From: Pedococcus badiiscoriae
GTDB lineage: Bacteria > Actinomycetota > Actinomycetes > Actinomycetales > Dermatophilaceae
NCBI RefSeq assembly: GCF_013408925.1
Contig: NZ_JACCAB010000001.1
Span: 124,001-188,000, forward strand
Reading direction: 5' to 3'
DNA length: 64,000 nucleotides
The notes under the pieces are model-generated. The model was not told the origin of the DNA and did no database searches. It was given only the letters and a program-made list of their open reading frames with translations. Shown here one piece after another: positions 34,054 through 43,873 of this stretch; position 1 is the first letter of the stretch; every line of letters starts with the position of its first letter. The position numbers were made by a program, and so were the translations under genes.

Positions 34054-36207
34054 TCAGGGGCCACCCAATCGCGAGTTCCTCGGCGCGGCTCCCACCTGGT
34101 CGATGAGGAAGGCCCATTCGCAGGCCACCTGCCGCCAGGCGTCATAGCGCCCGCTCTTGCCCCCGTGCCCCGCGACCATCTCGGTCCGCAGCAGCACGGG
34201 CCGGTCGGCGGGGTCGCTGGTGGTCTCCTCGCGCAGGCGGGCGATCCACTTGGCCGGCTCGGTGAAGAACACCCGCGTGTCGTTGAGGGACGTGGTGGCA
34301 AGGACCGCCGGGTATGCCGCGTGGCGCACGTTCTCATACGGCGAGTAGGACTTCATGTAGTCGTACACCTCGGCGTCGGCCAAGGGGTTGCCCCACTCCT
34401 CCCACTCCACGACCGTCAGTGGCAGGGACGGGTCGAGGATCGTGGTCAGCGCGTCGACGAACGGGACGGCAGCGTGCACGGCGCGGAAGCGTTCGGGCGC
34501 GAGGTTGATGGCGGCACCGATGAGCAGGCCACCGGCCGAGCCGCCTTCTGCCGCGAGGCGGTCCTGGGCCACCCAGCCGCTCGTGACGAGGTGGTCGGCA
34601 CAGCTGACGAAGTCCGTGAAGGTGTTCTTCTTGGTCGCCAGCTTGCCGTCGTCGTACCACGCACGACCGAGCTCGCCACCCCCGCGGACGTGGGCGATCG
34701 CGTAGACGAAACCGCGTTCGAGCAGGGACAGCCGGGCCACCGAGAAGTAGGGGTCGGAGGAGATCTCGTACGACCCGTAGGCGGTGAGCAGACCCGGGTG
34801 CGTGCCGTCGGGCTCGGCGCCGCGCGGATGCACCAGCGACAGGGGCACCCTGGTGCCGTCGGCTGCCGTCGCCCACTCGCGACGCTGCTCGTACTGGGTG
34901 GGGTCGTAGTCGCCGAGCACGGGTTGACGCTTGAGTAGCTCGAACTCGCGGCTCGCCACGTCGTAGTCGTAGACGGTCTTGGGCGTCACCATGGACTCGA
35001 ATACCACCTGCAGGGTCGTCGTGGCGCTCTCGGGGTTGTCGCCCAGCCCGACGGAGTAGACCGGTTCGTCGAACTCCAGGTCGTGGTGTCCGGCAAACCC
35101 CGAGGGCTGACCCGCGTCGCGGTGCAGGACCCGCAGGGCGGTGAGGCCGTCCTTGCGCAGGGACAGCACTGCCACGTCGTCGAACGCGTCGATGCCCTGG
35201 AAACGTTCGCCCTTCTCGGCCCTCATGAGGGGCTGCCACTGGTCGGCCGAGGTGGCATCGATCGGCGCCCAGGCCAGGTCGGAGTCGATCGACTCCTCGT
35301 TGTGCACGATCAGCAGGCGGTCGCCGGCAGGTTCCACGTCGTACTCGACGCCCTCGCGCCGGGGCGCGACCACCCGGAACTCACCTGTCGGGTCTGCCGC
35401 GTCGAGGATCCGTACCTCCGACGTCGTCTTCGACCCCAGGCCGATCATCAGCCAACGGTCGTCGCGTGAGGACCCGACGCCCATCCAGAACCGTTCGTCG
35501 GCCTCGTGGTGCACGAGGACATCCGCCTCGGCGGGGGTGCCGACCTCGTGTCGCCAGACCTCGTGCGGGCGCCAGGTCTCGTCGACCCGGGTGTAGAAGA
35601 CGTGTCGGCCGTCGAGCGAGAACACGCACCCGTAGCCCACCTCGTCCACGGCCGTGTCGATGACCTCGTCGGTGCGAAGGTCCTTGATCCGCAGGGCGAA
35701 CCGCTCGTCTCCCTCGGTGTCCACGGCATACGCGAGGCGTTGGTGGTCGGGGCTGACCGTCAGCGCCCCGAGCGCGAAGAAGTCGTGACCCGCGGCCTCG
35801 GCGTTGGCGTCGAGCAGGACCTGTTCACCCTCGACCTCGGTACCCGGCTCGGGCATCGGTCGCGGCGCCCCCTCGACACGGGGCGCCCGGCACTCCACGG
35901 CGTACTGGGAGCCCTCGAAGCTGCGGGAGTAGTACCACCACGGCCCGCTCGCGACCGGTACCGACAGGTCGGTCTCCTGGGTGCGCGAGCGGATCTCCTC
36001 GAAGATGGCGTCGCGCAACGGCTGCAGGTGGGCCGTGACCGCCTCGGCGTAGGCGTTCTCGGCCTCCAGGTGCGCGCGGACCGCCGGGTCCTCCTTGTCG
36101 CGGAGCCACTCGTAGGGGTCGACGACGACGTCCCCGTGGTGTTCCCGCGTGGTCTCGCGCCGCTCGGCGCGCGGTGGGGTGGGCCGGGCTGCCTCGGGCG
36201 TGGTCAC
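34054..36207 (-). CDS. ptrB: Prolyl oligopeptidase family protease (protease II-like)
   Basis: Serine peptidase of clan S9A, 717 residues, probably cytosolic because no signal peptide is visible. The N-terminal part forms the seven-bladed propeller (WLRDKEDPAVRAHLEAEN at the start is typical). The catalytic domain has GGSAGGLLIG with Ser557, the Asp loop LNDTRVFFTEP and His681 in GHGGKSGR. The combination matches oligopeptidase B, which cleaves after Arg or Lys; a preference for other residues cannot be excluded. A single gene between the phosphatase and dnaE. Confidence 0.9.
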   Translation of the reverse strand: MTTPEAARPTPPRAERRETTREHHGDVVVDPYEWLRDKEDPAVRAHLEAENAYAEAVTAHLQPLRDAIFEEIRSRTQETDLSVPVASGPWWYYSRSFEGSQYAVECRAPRVEGAPRPMPEPGTEVEGEQVLLDANAEAAGHDFFALGALTVSPDHQRLAYAVDTEGDERFALRIKDLRTDEVIDTAVDEVGYGCVFSLDGRHVFYTRVDETWRPHEVWRHEVGTPAEADVLVHHEADERFWMGVGSSRDDRWLMIGLGSKTTSEVRILDAADPTGEFRVVAPRREGVEYDVEPAGDRLLIVHNEESIDSDLAWAPIDATSADQWQPLMRAEKGERFQGIDAFDDVAVLSLRKDGLTALRVLHRDAGQPSGFAGHHDLEFDEPVYSVGLGDNPESATTTLQVVFESMVTPKTVYDYDVASREFELLKRQPVLGDYDPTQYEQRREWATAADGTRVPLSLVHPRGAEPDGTHPGLLTAYGSYEISSDPYFSVARLSLLERGFVYAIAHVRGGGELGRAWYDDGKLATKKNTFTDFVSCADHLVTSGWVAQDRLAAEGGSAGGLLIGAAINLAPERFRAVHAAVPFVDALTTILDPSLPLTVVEWEEWGNPLADAEVYDYMKSYSPYENVRHAAYPAVLATTSLNDTRVFFTEPAKWIARLREETTSDPADRPVLLRTEMVAGHGGKSGRYDAWRQVACEWAFLIDQVGAAPRNSRLGGP

Positions 36208-36229
36208 GCTCGCACCCTACGGGGTGGAC

Positions 36230-39200
36230 TCAGCCGGCCAGACAGCGCGGGCCGAGGATCACCTTGAGGTCGCCGAAGAGCGCCTCGGTGGCGTTGACCC
36301 GGTAGGAGTCCTCGAGCCTCATCAGGACCGATCGCCCGGGTTGGCTCAGCCGCACGTGCACCTCGGTGGAGCCGGGATGCGACGACAGCACGGACTTGAG
36401 CTCCTCGACCTTGGTCTGGGTGGCCCGGTTGGTGTCGATGGTGACGACGACCGGACCACGCGGCCCCTCCGAGATGTCGGGCAGCGTCAGGTCGGAGGCG
36501 AAGATCGTGGGGGTGTCGTCACGCCGGTTGACCCGCCCCTTGACGACGACGACCGCGTCATGGGTCAGGGCGTGCTGCACCGTGAGGTAGGCACTGGGGA
36601 AGAACAGGCACTCGATCGCGCCCTCGAGGTCCTCCACCGTCACGATCGCCCAGAGGTCGCCCTTCTTGGTGCGCTTGACCTGGAGCCCGGTGATGAGACC
36701 GGCGATGGTGACGTTGGCGCCCTCGGGCTTGCCGTCCTCCCCCATCAGGCTGGCGATCGAGGTGTCTGCGTGGGAGCTCAGCACGTGCTCGATGCCGAAG
36801 AGCGGGTGGTCCGAGACATACAGGCCCAGCATCTCGCGCTCGAACTGCAGCAGGGTCTTCTTGTCCCACTCGACACTGGGGATGGTGGGCAGCACCGAGA
36901 AGTCGACGGACTCCCCCGCGGCGTCGTCGCCGAAGGACCCGAACAGCGAGTCCTGTCCGATGGCCTCCTGCCGCTTGATGTCGACGAAGTTGTCGACGAA
37001 GTCCTCGTGGACGCGGTACAGCCCCTGTCGCGACTCCTGCAGACCGTCGAAGGCGCCCGCCTTGATCAGCGACTCGATCGTGCGCTTGTTGCAGACCACC
37101 GCGGGGCACTTGGACAGGAAGTCCTTGAAGGAGGTGAACCGGCCCTTCTCCTCACGGGCCGCGACGATCGCCTCGACGACGTTGTGCCCGACGTTGCGGA
37201 TCGCCTGCATCCCGAACCGGATGTCCGTGCCCACCGCGGCGAACCGGGCCACCGAGTCGTTGACGTCCGGGGGCAGCACCTTGATCCCCATCCGGCGGCA
37301 CTCGCCGAGGTAGAGCGCGGACTTGTCCTTGTCGTCTCCGACGCTGGTGAGCAGCGCAGCCATGTACTCGGCCGGGTAGTTCGCCTTGAGGTAGCCGGTC
37401 CAGTAGGACACCAGTCCGTAGGCGGCGGTGTGGGCCTTGTTGAAGGCGTAGTCCGAGAACGGCACGAGGACGCCCCACAGGGCAGCGATCGAGGCCTCGT
37501 TGAAACCCTTGGCCTTCATGCCCTCGGAGAAGGGGACGTACTCGGCGTCGAGGACCTCCTTCTTCTTCTTGCCCATCGCGCGGCGCAGCAGGTCGGCGTT
37601 GCCGAGGGTGTAGCCGGCCAGCTTCTGGGCGATCTCCATGACCTGCTCCTGGTAGATCACCAGGCCGTAGGTGGTGCCCAGGATCGGCAGGAGCGCGTCG
37701 ACCATCTCCTGCTGGAGCTTGCCTGCCAGCTGCGGGTCGAGCGGCGTGAGGTCCTGCTTGCCGTTCTTGCGCAGGGCGAAGTTGGTGTGGGCGTTGACTC
37801 CCATGGGGCCGGGTCGGTAGAGCGCGAGGGCCGCCGAGATGTCCTCGAAGTTGTCGGGCTGCATCAGCTTGAGCAGCGTGCGCATCCCGCCGCCGTCGAG
37901 CTGGAACACGCCGAGGGTGTCACCGCGGGACAGCAGGTCGAACGTCGCCTTGTCGGTCATGTCCTTGGACAGCGCGTCGAGGTCGATGTCCTCGCCGCGG
38001 TTGGCCTTCACGTTGTCGATGGCGTCGTCGAGGATGGTGAGGTTGCGCAGGCCGAGGAAGTCCATCTTGACCAGCCCGAGCGCCTCACAGCTCGGGTAGT
38101 CGAACTGGGTGATGACCTGGCCGTCCTGGAGCCGCCGCATGATCGGGATGACGTCGATGAGCGGCTCGCTCGACATGATCACCCCGGCTGCGTGGACGCC
38201 CCACTGCCGCTTGAGCCCCTCCAGCCCGAGGGCCGTGTCGACGATCTCCTTGAAGTGCGGCTCGGTCTCGACGAGCGCACGGAAGTCGCCGCCCTCGTTG
38301 TAGCGCTTGTGGTCCTTGTTGTAGATCTCGGCCAGCGGGACGCCCTTGCCCATGACGTCCGGGGGCATCGCCTTGGTGAGCTGCTCGCCCACGACGAACG
38401 GGTGCCCCATCACGCGGGAGGCGTCCTTGACGGCCTGCTTGGCCTTGATCGTGCCGTAGGTGACGATCTGGGCGACCCGGTCGGCGCCGTACTTGTCGGT
38501 GACGTACTTGATGACCTCGCCACGACGGCGCTCGTCGAAGTCGACGTCGAAGTCGGGCATCGACATGCGCTCGGGGTTGAGGAACCGCTCGAAGATCAGG
38601 CCGTGCGGGATCGGGTCGAGATCCGTGATCTTCATGGCGTACGCGCACATCGAGCCGGCGCCGGAGCCGCGACCGGGGCCCACCCGGATGCCGTTGGCCT
38701 TGGCCCAGTTGATGAAGTCGGCGACGACGAGGAAGTACCCGGCATACCCCTTGGAGACGATGACGTCGGTCTCGAAGGCCGCCTGCTTCGTGGCGTACTC
38801 GGGGACGCCGCCGGGGAACCGGTCAGCGAGCCCCTTCTGGACCTCCTTGACGAACCACGACTCCTCGTTCTCCCCCGGGGGGCAAGGGAAGCGCGGCATG
38901 TACCGCCCTTCGCCCTCGGTGAACGAGATGTCGCACATCTCGGCGATGAGCAGGGTGTTGTCGCAGGCCTCGGGCAGCTCGCGCCAGGTGTGCCGCATCT
39001 CGGCCGGGCTCTTGAGGTAGAAGTCGTCGGCGTCGAACTTGAACCGGTTGGGGTCCATCAGGGTCGAGCCGGACTGCACGCAGAGCAGGGCCGAGTGGGC
39101 CTTGGCGTCGTCGCGCGTCGTGTAGTGCAGGTCGTTGGTCGCGACCAGGGGCAGGCCGAGCTCGCGGGCCAGCCGCAGGAGGTCCTTCTGCACCCGCCGC

Positions 39201-39835
39201 TCGATGTCGAGGCCGTGGTCCATCAGCTCGGCGAAGTAGTAGTCCTTGCCGAAGATGTCACGGAAGTCCGAGGCAGCCTGCAGGGCCTCGCGGTACTGGC
39301 CCAGGCGCAGGCGCGTCTGCACCTCGCCCGAGGGACACCCGGTCGTCGCGATGAGTCCCTGTCCGTACTGGCCGAGCAGCTCGCGGTCGATCCGGGGCCA
39401 CTTGGCGTAGACCTGGTCGAGGCTGGCCTGGGAGTCGAGCCGGAACAAGTTGTGCAGCCCGTTGTTGTTGCGGGCCAGCAGGGTCATGTGGGTGTAGGCG
39501 CCCGAACCGGACACGTCGTCGCCGGACTGGTGGTCCTCGCCCCACTTCACCCGGGTCTTGTCGGTGCGGTGCGTGCCCGGCGTGACGTAGGCCTCGACCC
39601 CGATGATCGGCTTGACGCCGGTCCCCTGGGCCTTCTTCCAGAACTCGTAGGCGCCGAACACGTACCCGTGGTCGGTGGTGGCCAGCGCCGGCATCCCCAT
39701 CTCGGCGGCCTTGGTGAACAGGTCACCGATCCGCGCCGCACCGTCGAGCATCGAGTACTCGGTGTGCACGTGGAGGTGGACGAACGAGTCGGTGCTGTTC
39801 GAGCTGGAGGAGCCGGAGGCGATCTGGGGGGACAT
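36230..39835 (-). CDS. dnaE: DNA polymerase III subunit alpha
   Basis: Replicative polymerase, 1201 residues, a normal DnaE1 length. The N-terminal PHP domain begins HLHVHTEYSMLDG (residues 20-32) and retains its metal-binding histidines. The palm has the catalytic MPDFDVDFDERR near residue 425; the fingers and tandem HhH region follow, and the C-terminus contains an OB fold (VTIAGLITGLQV near 1035). It lies at the end of the long minus-strand series but is separated from rluD by a strong hairpin, so it should have its own promoter in the 134-base gap. Confidence 0.97.
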   Translation of the reverse strand: MSPQIASGSSSSNSTDSFVHLHVHTEYSMLDGAARIGDLFTKAAEMGMPALATTDHGYVFGAYEFWKKAQGTGVKPIIGVEAYVTPGTHRTDKTRVKWGEDHQSGDDVSGSGAYTHMTLLARNNNGLHNLFRLDSQASLDQVYAKWPRIDRELLGQYGQGLIATTGCPSGEVQTRLRLGQYREALQAASDFRDIFGKDYYFAELMDHGLDIERRVQKDLLRLARELGLPLVATNDLHYTTRDDAKAHSALLCVQSGSTLMDPNRFKFDADDFYLKSPAEMRHTWRELPEACDNTLLIAEMCDISFTEGEGRYMPRFPCPPGENEESWFVKEVQKGLADRFPGGVPEYATKQAAFETDVIVSKGYAGYFLVVADFINWAKANGIRVGPGRGSGAGSMCAYAMKITDLDPIPHGLIFERFLNPERMSMPDFDVDFDERRRGEVIKYVTDKYGADRVAQIVTYGTIKAKQAVKDASRVMGHPFVVGEQLTKAMPPDVMGKGVPLAEIYNKDHKRYNEGGDFRALVETEPHFKEIVDTALGLEGLKRQWGVHAAGVIMSSEPLIDVIPIMRRLQDGQVITQFDYPSCEALGLVKMDFLGLRNLTILDDAIDNVKANRGEDIDLDALSKDMTDKATFDLLSRGDTLGVFQLDGGGMRTLLKLMQPDNFEDISAALALYRPGPMGVNAHTNFALRKNGKQDLTPLDPQLAGKLQQEMVDALLPILGTTYGLVIYQEQVMEIAQKLAGYTLGNADLLRRAMGKKKKEVLDAEYVPFSEGMKAKGFNEASIAALWGVLVPFSDYAFNKAHTAAYGLVSYWTGYLKANYPAEYMAALLTSVGDDKDKSALYLGECRRMGIKVLPPDVNDSVARFAAVGTDIRFGMQAIRNVGHNVVEAIVAAREEKGRFTSFKDFLSKCPAVVCNKRTIESLIKAGAFDGLQESRQGLYRVHEDFVDNFVDIKRQEAIGQDSLFGSFGDDAAGESVDFSVLPTIPSVEWDKKTLLQFEREMLGLYVSDHPLFGIEHVLSSHADTSIASLMGEDGKPEGANVTIAGLITGLQVKRTKKGDLWAIVTVEDLEGAIECLFFPSAYLTVQHALTHDAVVVVKGRVNRRDDTPTIFASDLTLPDISEGPRGPVVVTIDTNRATQTKVEELKSVLSSHPGSTEVHVRLSQPGRSVLMRLEDSYRVNATEALFGDLKVILGPRCLAG

Positions 39836-39906
39836 CAGAAGCGATCTTAGGTCTGGGCTCCGACAGGACCTAAGGGACGCGCCTAGCTGTGACGGATGGG
39901 GCGCGT

Positions 39907-39938
39907 GGTATGCCGGGCAGCGGGCTGCCCGGCATACC
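39907..39938. terminator. rluD terminator, built from the GGTATGCC octamer
   Basis: Perfect 15-bp inverted repeat (GGTATGCCGGGCAGC and its complement) with a 2-base spacer. It lies 31 bases after the rluD stop and upstream of dnaE. Both ends of the stem are copies of the octamer GGTATGCC that recurs through the window. Confidence 0.8.
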
Positions 39939-39969
39939 GCACCGCCCGCTCGCGCGGCTCAGGGACGGC

Positions 39970-40893
39970 TCAGAGACGCTCGAGGGCCTGGGCCAGGTCA
40001 GCCGGGTAGGGGCTCTCGTAGGTGACGTACTTGCCGGTGCCGGGGTGTTCGAAGCCCAGTCCCACGGCGTGCAGCCACTGCCGCTCCAGGCCGAGACGGG
40101 CGGCCAGGGTGGGGTCCGCGCCGTAGGTGAGGTCGCCCGCGCACGGGTGGTGCAGCGCCGAGAAGTGCACCCGGATCTGGTGGGTGCGCCCGGTCTCGAG
40201 GTGGATGTCGAGCAGGGACGCGGCGCGGAACGCCTCGATGACCTCGTAGTGGGTGACACTCGGCTTGCCCTTGTCCATCACGGCGAACTTGTAGTCGTGG
40301 TTGGGGTGGCGGCCGATCGGCGCGTCGATGGTGCCGACCACCGGGTCGGGAAGTCCCTGGACGAGGGCGTGGTACTTCTTGTCGACGCTGCGACTGCGGA
40401 AGGCCTGCTTGAGGACGCTGTAGGCGTACTCCGACTTGGCGACCACCATCAGTCCGCTGGTGCCGACATCGAGGCGCGAGACGATCCCCTGCCGCTCGCT
40501 CGCTCCGCTGGTGGCGATGCGGTACCCGGCCGCAGCCAGGCCGCCCACGACGGTCGGACCGGTCCACCCGACGCTCGGGTGGGCCGCCACCCCCACGGGC
40601 TTGTCGACCACGACCAGGTCGTCGTCGTCGTGGATGATGGTCATGCCGGGCACGGGCTCGGCGATCACCTTGAGGGTCGGGCTCTGGTCGCTCGCGGGCA
40701 GGGTCACCTCGAGCAGGTCACCGGCGCTCACGCGGTCGGACTTGCCCGCCTGCTTGTGGTTGACGTGGACGTCTCCAGCCGAGGCGAGGTCGGCGGCCTT
40801 GGTGCGCGAGACCCCGAAGAGCCGCGCCAGGGCGGCATCGACCCGCTCCCCCTCGAGGCCGTCCGGGACGAAAAGGGTTCTGGCGTCAGTCAT
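39970..40893 (-). CDS. rluD: RluD-family pseudouridine synthase
   Basis: Isomerises specific uridines of 23S rRNA. From the ATG at 40893 the protein has 307 residues. An N-terminal S4 RNA-binding domain ([25 protein letters not shown]) precedes the catalytic domain with [17 protein letters not shown] near residue 140, whose aspartate is the nucleophile, and [10 protein letters not shown]. The start chosen overlaps the lspA stop by 8 bases; an ATG 45 bases upstream is inside lspA. The pairing lspA-rluD is conserved in many bacteria. Which of the RluC/RluD target sites it modifies is not decided. Confidence 0.93.
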   Translation of the reverse strand: MTDARTLFVPDGLEGERVDAALARLFGVSRTKAADLASAGDVHVNHKQAGKSDRVSAGDLLEVTLPASDQSPTLKVIAEPVPGMTIIHDDDDLVVVDKPVGVAAHPSVGWTGPTVVGGLAAAGYRIATSGASERQGIVSRLDVGTSGLMVVAKSEYAYSVLKQAFRSRSVDKKYHALVQGLPDPVVGTIDAPIGRHPNHDYKFAVMDKGKPSVTHYEVIEAFRAASLLDIHLETGRTHQIRVHFSALHHPCAGDLTYGADPTLAARLGLERQWLHAVGLGFEHPGTGKYVTYESPYPADLAQALERL

Positions 40894-41476
40894 CCGCGGC
40901 CTCGTGTCGTCCATGGTGGGGGCGTTTGCCGTCGACACCGATGCCGCGCACGGCGAGCAGGCCGATGGCTGCGGCCGACCCGACGATGGCGATGTCGGCG
41001 ACGTTGCCGATGAAGAGGCCGAAGTAGTCGATGAAGTCCACGACGTGGCCGCGCCCCGGGCCGGGCTCGCGGATCATCCGGTCGGTGAGGTTGCCGAGCG
41101 AGCCGCCGAGCAGCAGCCCGAGCGCCCAGGCCCAGCCGCGGCTGCCGATCCGGCGGGCGGTGCGGATGATGACGACCAGGACGCCGAAGGCGATCAGGGT
41201 CAGCACCCAGGTGGCCCCGTTGCCGATGGAGAACGCGGCGCCGGCGTTGCGGATCAGGTTGAGCCGGATGAGCCCGCCGACGACGTCGACGGGTGACCCC
41301 GGCTCGAGGCTGGCCAGGGCCCAGGCCTTGGTCAGCTGGTCAGCGACGTAGGCCGCGATGGCCGCGGCGGCCATGAGGCCGAAGAGGCGGCGGCGGTCTG
41401 CTGCGGGTCTGGTGGTGGAGGGGGACTCGTCGGCCGCGATCAGCGGCGCTCCTGCTTCGTCTTGCATGTCACGCAT
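40886..41476 (-). CDS. lspA: Signal peptidase II (lipoprotein)
   Basis: Membrane aspartyl protease that cleaves lipidated prolipoproteins. It has 196 residues with four membrane helices (about 32-50, 88-107, 114-130, 155-178). The catalytic aspartates are in GNLTDRM (near residue 130) and [10 protein letters not shown] (near 160); the NAGAAFSIG segment is also conserved. The start ATG lies inside the end of the upstream DksA-like gene, giving a 37-base overlap; a second in-frame ATG nine bases on is possible. It is probably translated from the DksA-like transcript and shares the message with rluD. Confidence 0.93.
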   Translation of the reverse strand: MRDMQDEAGAPLIAADESPSTTRPAADRRRLFGLMAAAAIAAYVADQLTKAWALASLEPGSPVDVVGGLIRLNLIRNAGAAFSIGNGATWVLTLIAFGVLVVIIRTARRIGSRGWAWALGLLLGGSLGNLTDRMIREPGPGRGHVVDFIDYFGLFIGNVADIAIVGSAAAIGLLAVRGIGVDGKRPHHGRHEAADD

Positions 41477-42297
41477 AGGGTCGCACGAGGAGCGGCCTGA
41501 AGGCGAAGTTTGCCGATCGGGTTGCCGCAGGACTCGCAGATCCCGTAGGTGCCGTTGTCGAGGCGCTCGATGGCGTGGAGGTTCTGGTCGAGCATCTCGC
41601 GGGCGTTGTTGGCCAGCGAGATCTCCTGCTCACGCTCGAAGGTCTTGGCCCCTGCGTCCGCCTGGTCGTCCCCCGCGCCGTCCCCGGCGTCGCGCATGAG
41701 GCCGACCAGGTCGGCCTCCGCGACCGAGATCTCCTGACGCAGGTGCGCCACGTCGGCCTCGATGGCGGTGCGGATCTCACGCAGCTCCTTGGTCGTCCAG
41801 GGTGACTCGTCGTCACGGACCCGCAGCGACTGTGGCGCGGTCCTGGTGGCGGCGCTCGTCCTCTTCGCGGGCGCCGCCTTCTTGGCGGGCGCCGCCTTCT
41901 TGGCCGGTGCGGCCTTCTTCGCGGGCGCCGGTGCAGCCTTCTTGGCCGGTGCGGCCTTCTTCGCGGGCGCGGGCGCGGTCTTCTTGGCCGGGGCAGCCTT
42001 CGTGGCCGGTGCGGCCTTCTTCGCGGGCGCGGGCGCGGCCTTCTTGACCGGTGCGGACGCGGTCTTCTTGGCCGGTGCGGCCTTCTTCGCGGGCGCGGGC
42101 GCCGCCTTCTTGGCTGGGGCCGTCTTCTTCGGTGGCGCCGCCTTCTTCGCGGGCGCTGTCTTCTTGACCGCCGTAGCCTTCTTCGCCGGCGCCGACTTCT
42201 TCGATGGCGCGACCTTCTTCGCGGGGGCGGTCTTGGTCGCGCTGGAAGCCTTGCCCGCCGATGCGGACTTCGTCGCAGCTCTCGCCTTTTGAACCAT
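41440..42297 (-). CDS. TraR/DksA zinc-finger protein with histone-H1-like tail
   Basis: Protein of 285 residues in two very different parts. Residues about 5-155 are a lysine/alanine/proline repeat region (units of AAPAKKAAPAKK and APAPAKKAAPAKK), like the C-terminal tail of histone H1 and of mycobacterial HupB. Residues about 165-285 form a DksA/TraR domain with coiled-coil helices and the C4 zinc finger CESCGNP plus CVTCK. DksA-family proteins bind the RNA polymerase secondary channel; the basic tail should bind DNA or RNA. The start MVQKARAATK is used, in accordance with the terminus of the basic region. The gene is first of an operon with lspA and rluD. Confidence 0.85.
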   Translation of the reverse strand: MVQKARAATKSASAGKASSATKTAPAKKVAPSKKSAPAKKATAVKKTAPAKKAAPPKKTAPAKKAAPAPAKKAAPAKKTASAPVKKAAPAPAKKAAPATKAAPAKKTAPAPAKKAAPAKKAAPAPAKKAAPAKKAAPAKKAAPAKRTSAATRTAPQSLRVRDDESPWTTKELREIRTAIEADVAHLRQEISVAEADLVGLMRDAGDGAGDDQADAGAKTFEREQEISLANNAREMLDQNLHAIERLDNGTYGICESCGNPIGKLRLQAAPRATLCVTCKTKQERR

Positions 42298-42439
42298 GGT
42301 GTGCCGGGCCCCTCGGTCGCATGGCGCTCCCAGACGAGCGCTCACAGGTGCGGTGAGGATAAGCGCTGGGCGCTGCGTACTCAACGGCAAAACGCGGAGC
42401 GTTCCAAAACCGTTGCCACGCGGGGCTCTCAGAACGCGA

Positions 42440-42472
42440 GAGGGCGCCCACCGCGATGCGGTGGGCGCCCTC
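42440..42472. terminator. divIVA terminator
   Basis: Perfect 15-bp stem (GAGGGCGCCCACCGC and its complement) with a 3-base loop, 37 bases after the divIVA stop and upstream of the DksA-like gene. Confidence 0.85.
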
Positions 42473-42508
42473 GTCGTGCACTGCAGCCAGGGACCAGAGG
42501 CTGGTCTC

Positions 42509-43756
42509 CTACTGGTTGTCGGACTGACCCTCGTCAGCCGCGTCGGCGTCGCCGTCGGGGGCCTCAGTGGGCTCCACGCCGATGTGGTCGAGCTCGTGGA
42601 GCTGCTGCTCGATGTAGGTCTTCAGGCGTGCCCGGTAGTCACGCTCGAAGGCCCTCAGCTCGTCGATCTTCTTCTCGAGCATGTTGCGCTCGCGGCTGAG
42701 CTCCTCGAGGATCTGCGCCTTCTTCTGCTGAGCCTCGTGGACCATGCCGGTCGAGCGCTCGCGGGCCTCGGTGATCAGCTGCTCGTGCTTGGTGGTCGCC
42801 TCGCCGATGAGCTCATCGTGCCGCGCCTGAGCGGTGGCCAGCAGCTCGTCGTGGCGGGACTGGCCCACGGACAGCAGCTCGTCGTGCTTGGCCTGGCCGA
42901 CCGACAGGAGCTCGTCGTGCTTGCTCTGACCGTCGCCCACGAGCTCGTCGTGTCGTGCCTGTGCCTCGGAGATCAAGCGGTCCCGGGTGGACTCACCCTG
43001 ACCGACGTGCTCGTCGTGCAGTCGCTGAGCCATCTCGAGCAGGGCAGCCGCACTGGCGCCGCCACCCGCGGCCGCACCCAGGGCCGTCGCCGTGTTGCCC
43101 TGCTCCGCGGCTGCGGCGACCGGAGCCGCCTGCGCCGCGGCCTTCGCCTGGGCCTGGGCGGCCTCGAGCGCCTTGGCCTGCTCGGCGTTGGAGCGCTGGA
43201 GCTCCTCGGCCTGCTGCTTGGCCTCCGCCGCACGCTGCTCCGCCTCGGCGGCGCGCTTCTCGGCCTCCTTGGCTCGCGCCTCGACCGCCAGGGCGCGCTC
43301 CTGGGCACCCTTCTCGGTGTCCGAGATGCGACCCTGGGCTGCCTGCTCGGCCTCGTCGGCGCGCGCCTGCGCGGTCTTCTCGGCCTCCTCCGCGCGCGCC
43401 ATCGCCGCGGCGATGCGCTCCTGGGCTGCCTTCTCGGCCTCCTGGGCCTTGGCCTCGATCGCGGCGAGGCGCTCCTCGGCCTCGCGGACCGCCTTCGCCT
43501 CCGCCTCCTGGGCCGCCTTCGCATCCGCGGCCTTGGCAGCGGCCGCGTTGGGGTCGGCCTTCGCGACGGCCGGCATCCCCTTGGTCTGCCGGCACTCGTT
43601 CAGCTGGTCGCGGAGGTCGTCGCCCTCCTTCACGATGCGTCGCATCTCGGCGACGACCTCGTCGAGGAAGTCGTCGACCTCGCGTTCGTCGTAGCCACGC
43701 CGGAACTGTGTCGGCGTGAAGTTCTTGTTGAGGACGTCCTCAGGCGTGAGCGTCAT
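42509..43756 (-). CDS. divIVA: DivIVA domain coiled-coil protein (Wag31-like)
   Basis: Polar growth and division scaffold, 415 residues. The N-terminal DivIVA domain is clear: LTPEDVLNKNFTPTQFRRGY then DEREVDDFLDEVVAEMRRI. Then come long Ala/Glu/Lys coiled-coil segments (about 75-200), a glycine/alanine linker (about 215-240) and a second coiled coil with six repeats of the 11-residue unit (A/G)Q(A/S)(K/R)HDELL-like near residues 265-330. The family acts at cell poles or septa of actinobacteria; whether this one directs growth, as Wag31, is inferred. It closes the sepF-yggT-divIVA run and is followed by a terminator. Confidence 0.92.
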   Translation of the reverse strand: MTLTPEDVLNKNFTPTQFRRGYDEREVDDFLDEVVAEMRRIVKEGDDLRDQLNECRQTKGMPAVAKADPNAAAAKAADAKAAQEAEAKAVREAEERLAAIEAKAQEAEKAAQERIAAAMARAEEAEKTAQARADEAEQAAQGRISDTEKGAQERALAVEARAKEAEKRAAEAEQRAAEAKQQAEELQRSNAEQAKALEAAQAQAKAAAQAAPVAAAAEQGNTATALGAAAGGGASAAALLEMAQRLHDEHVGQGESTRDRLISEAQARHDELVGDGQSKHDELLSVGQAKHDELLSVGQSRHDELLATAQARHDELIGEATTKHEQLITEARERSTGMVHEAQQKKAQILEELSRERNMLEKKIDELRAFERDYRARLKTYIEQQLHELDHIGVEPTEAPDGDADAADEGQSDNQ

Positions 43757-43873
43757 TCAGTCACCTCGGTTGGCTGGCATGAGCAGTGCAGGTAAAGCAT
43801 CCCAGAGAGTGGGTCACGCGCCAGCCTAGAGGATGCGCTGGCGACCCGATGGAAACGGGCGAGAAGTAGCCAT

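Noticed and set aside
36149..39850. Open frame of 1233 codons on the plus strand
   Set aside because: It is antisense to dnaE over its whole length, has no family motif and reflects the absence of stop codons in GC-rich DNA.
41880..42250. Short tandem repeats resembling a repeat array
   Set aside because: The units encode the AAPAKK tail of the DksA-like protein; there are no unique spacers, so it is not a CRISPR array.
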